A stretch of 12,541 nucleotides of DNA from Candidatus Zixiibacteriota bacterium (GTDB lineage Bacteria > Zixibacteria > MSB-5A5 > SM23-73-2): NCBI GenBank assembly GCA_030615745.1, contig JAUWYR010000054.1, positions 1 to 12,541 of the forward strand, read 5' to 3'. Within the stretch, counting starts at the first letter, position 1. Every line of letters starts with the position of its first letter. Below the pieces are notes generated by a model. That model was not told the DNA's origin. It saw nothing but the letters and a program-made list of their open reading frames with translations, and did not search any database. This document shows positions 12,137 to 12,541 of this stretch, one piece after another. Made by a program: the position numbers and the translations under genes.

Positions 12137-12159
12137 GTCAGGAGCGCAGGGAACCTGAC
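12137..12159. other. Short hairpin in the gap before the cold-shock gene
   Basis: GTCAGG (12137-12142) pairs with CCTGAC (12154-12159). It is another GC-rich palindrome in AT-rich surroundings and probably a dispersed repeat. The gap from 12068 to 12245 otherwise shows only AT-rich sequence. Confidence 0.4.
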
Positions 12160-12245
12160 CTACGAAGCTAGCGAGCTATTTATAAAAAAATGGATTAATT
12201 GGTCACCTTAATACACTTCTAATTATTTAAAAATTTAAATATAGC

Positions 12246-12273
12246 TTGACATTTAAAAACAAAAGGCTATATA
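12246..12273 (+). promoter_or_regulatory. Promoter of the cold-shock protein gene
   Basis: TTGACA (12246-12251) is a perfect -35 box; a 16-nt spacer leads to TATATA (12268-12273). Transcription would begin near 12280. Confidence 0.65.
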
Positions 12274-12279
12274 GGAGAT

Positions 12280-12408
12280 ACCAAAGATTTTGAGCTAACG
12301 ATTAAAACTTAAAGAAAGGAGTCTCAAGCCCAATTATTCGTTAAGAAGGTTAAAGAAGATAACTATTTTCAAAAGGTGGTGTATTTTTTCTGAAAGGAGA
12401 ATAAAAGT
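12280..12408 (+). promoter_or_regulatory. Long 5' leader of the cold-shock gene
   Basis: About 130 nt separate the predicted start of transcription from ATG 12409. TAACGA (12296-12301) can pair with TCGTTA (12338-12343). Cold-shock mRNAs in E. coli carry a long leader that acts as a temperature-sensitive switch; similar control is an inference here. AGGAGA at 12395-12400 is the ribosome binding site. Confidence 0.4.
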
Positions 12409-12541
12409 ATGTCTAAAGGGACAGTAAAGCGGATAATGAGAGAAAGGGGATTTGGATTCATTTTGGCTGAGGACGGAAGAGAGATATTTTTTCATCGCTC
12501 AGAACTTCAGGATGTGGACTTTGATAAATTAGAGGAAGGAG
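12409..12541 (+). CDS. Cold-shock domain protein (3' end outside window)
   Basis: The first 44 codons read MSKGTVKRIMRERGFGFI and onward. RNP1 is seen as RGFGFI (13-18) and RNP2 as IFFHRSEL (26-33), the two RNA-binding motifs of the CspA family, with the aromatic side chains in place. Typical members have about 65-70 residues, so roughly the last third lies beyond the window. The protein would bind single-stranded RNA/DNA and act as an RNA chaperone. AGGAGA (12395-12400) supports ATG 12409, and the gene has its own promoter and a long leader. Which paralogue it is cannot be told. Confidence 0.9.
   Translation, partial: MSKGTVKRIMRERGFGFILAEDGREIFFHRSELQDVDFDKLEEG

Noticed and set aside
1-12541. 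CRISPR array
   Set aside because: No regularly spaced direct repeats with unique spacers are present; all repeats seen are palindromic singles or pairs.

Overview
This window comes from an AT-rich bacterial genome, probably an uncultured lineage. Coding is almost entirely on the plus strand. Three things suggest an uncultured phylum: an envelope-type protein made of a bacterial Ig-like domain plus LVIVD beta-propeller repeats, a free-standing CBM48 domain protein, and many hairpin-forming repeats between genes. No 16S rRNA or other decisive marker is present, so I do not name a phylum.

Layout. 1-1230 is the 3' part of a secreted Ig/LVIVD-repeat protein, followed by a 97-residue CBM48 protein (1375-1668) with its own terminator. 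A strong promoter at 1766-1794 precedes a highly structured leader of about 330 nt, then an orphan sugar-type ABC ATPase (2135-3226). From 3227 to 4308 there is no long gene. This stretch holds a 44-residue membrane peptide with its own promoter and terminator, and several strong hairpins. One terminator-like hairpin occurs twice here.

The conserved core is pdxA, holB (delta prime), a PSP1/RicT gene and metG (4309-9464). The first three are almost abutting and metG follows after a 281-nt gap. They cover vitamin B6 synthesis, the DNA clamp loader, an Fe-S/RNA-processing factor and translation. The holB-PSP1-metG grouping is also familiar from Firmicutes (holB, yaaT, metS).

After metG comes an accessory region: a repeat-rich gap, a class I methyltransferase (9729-10523), a cysteine-rich DUF3795 protein (10720-11172), and a second methyltransferase (11397 onward) that is cut off. 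It is cut exactly where the 3' half of a tRNA-Glu(UUC) gene begins, and an unrelated C-terminal coding fragment follows to 12067. This looks like a tRNA-associated integration or recombination scar. The window ends in the start of a cold-shock protein gene (12409 to edge) with a clear promoter and a leader of about 130 nt.

Most interesting signals: (1) an intergenic element present twice (1801-1887 and 9475-9572) whose two copies can each form the same pair of mutually exclusive hairpins, with two compensatory base-pair changes between copies; (2) the tRNA-Glu half embedded in the broken methyltransferase gene; (3) a cloverleaf-like but non-tRNA structure at 1994-2062; (4) the small membrane-peptide transcription unit at 3421-3853.
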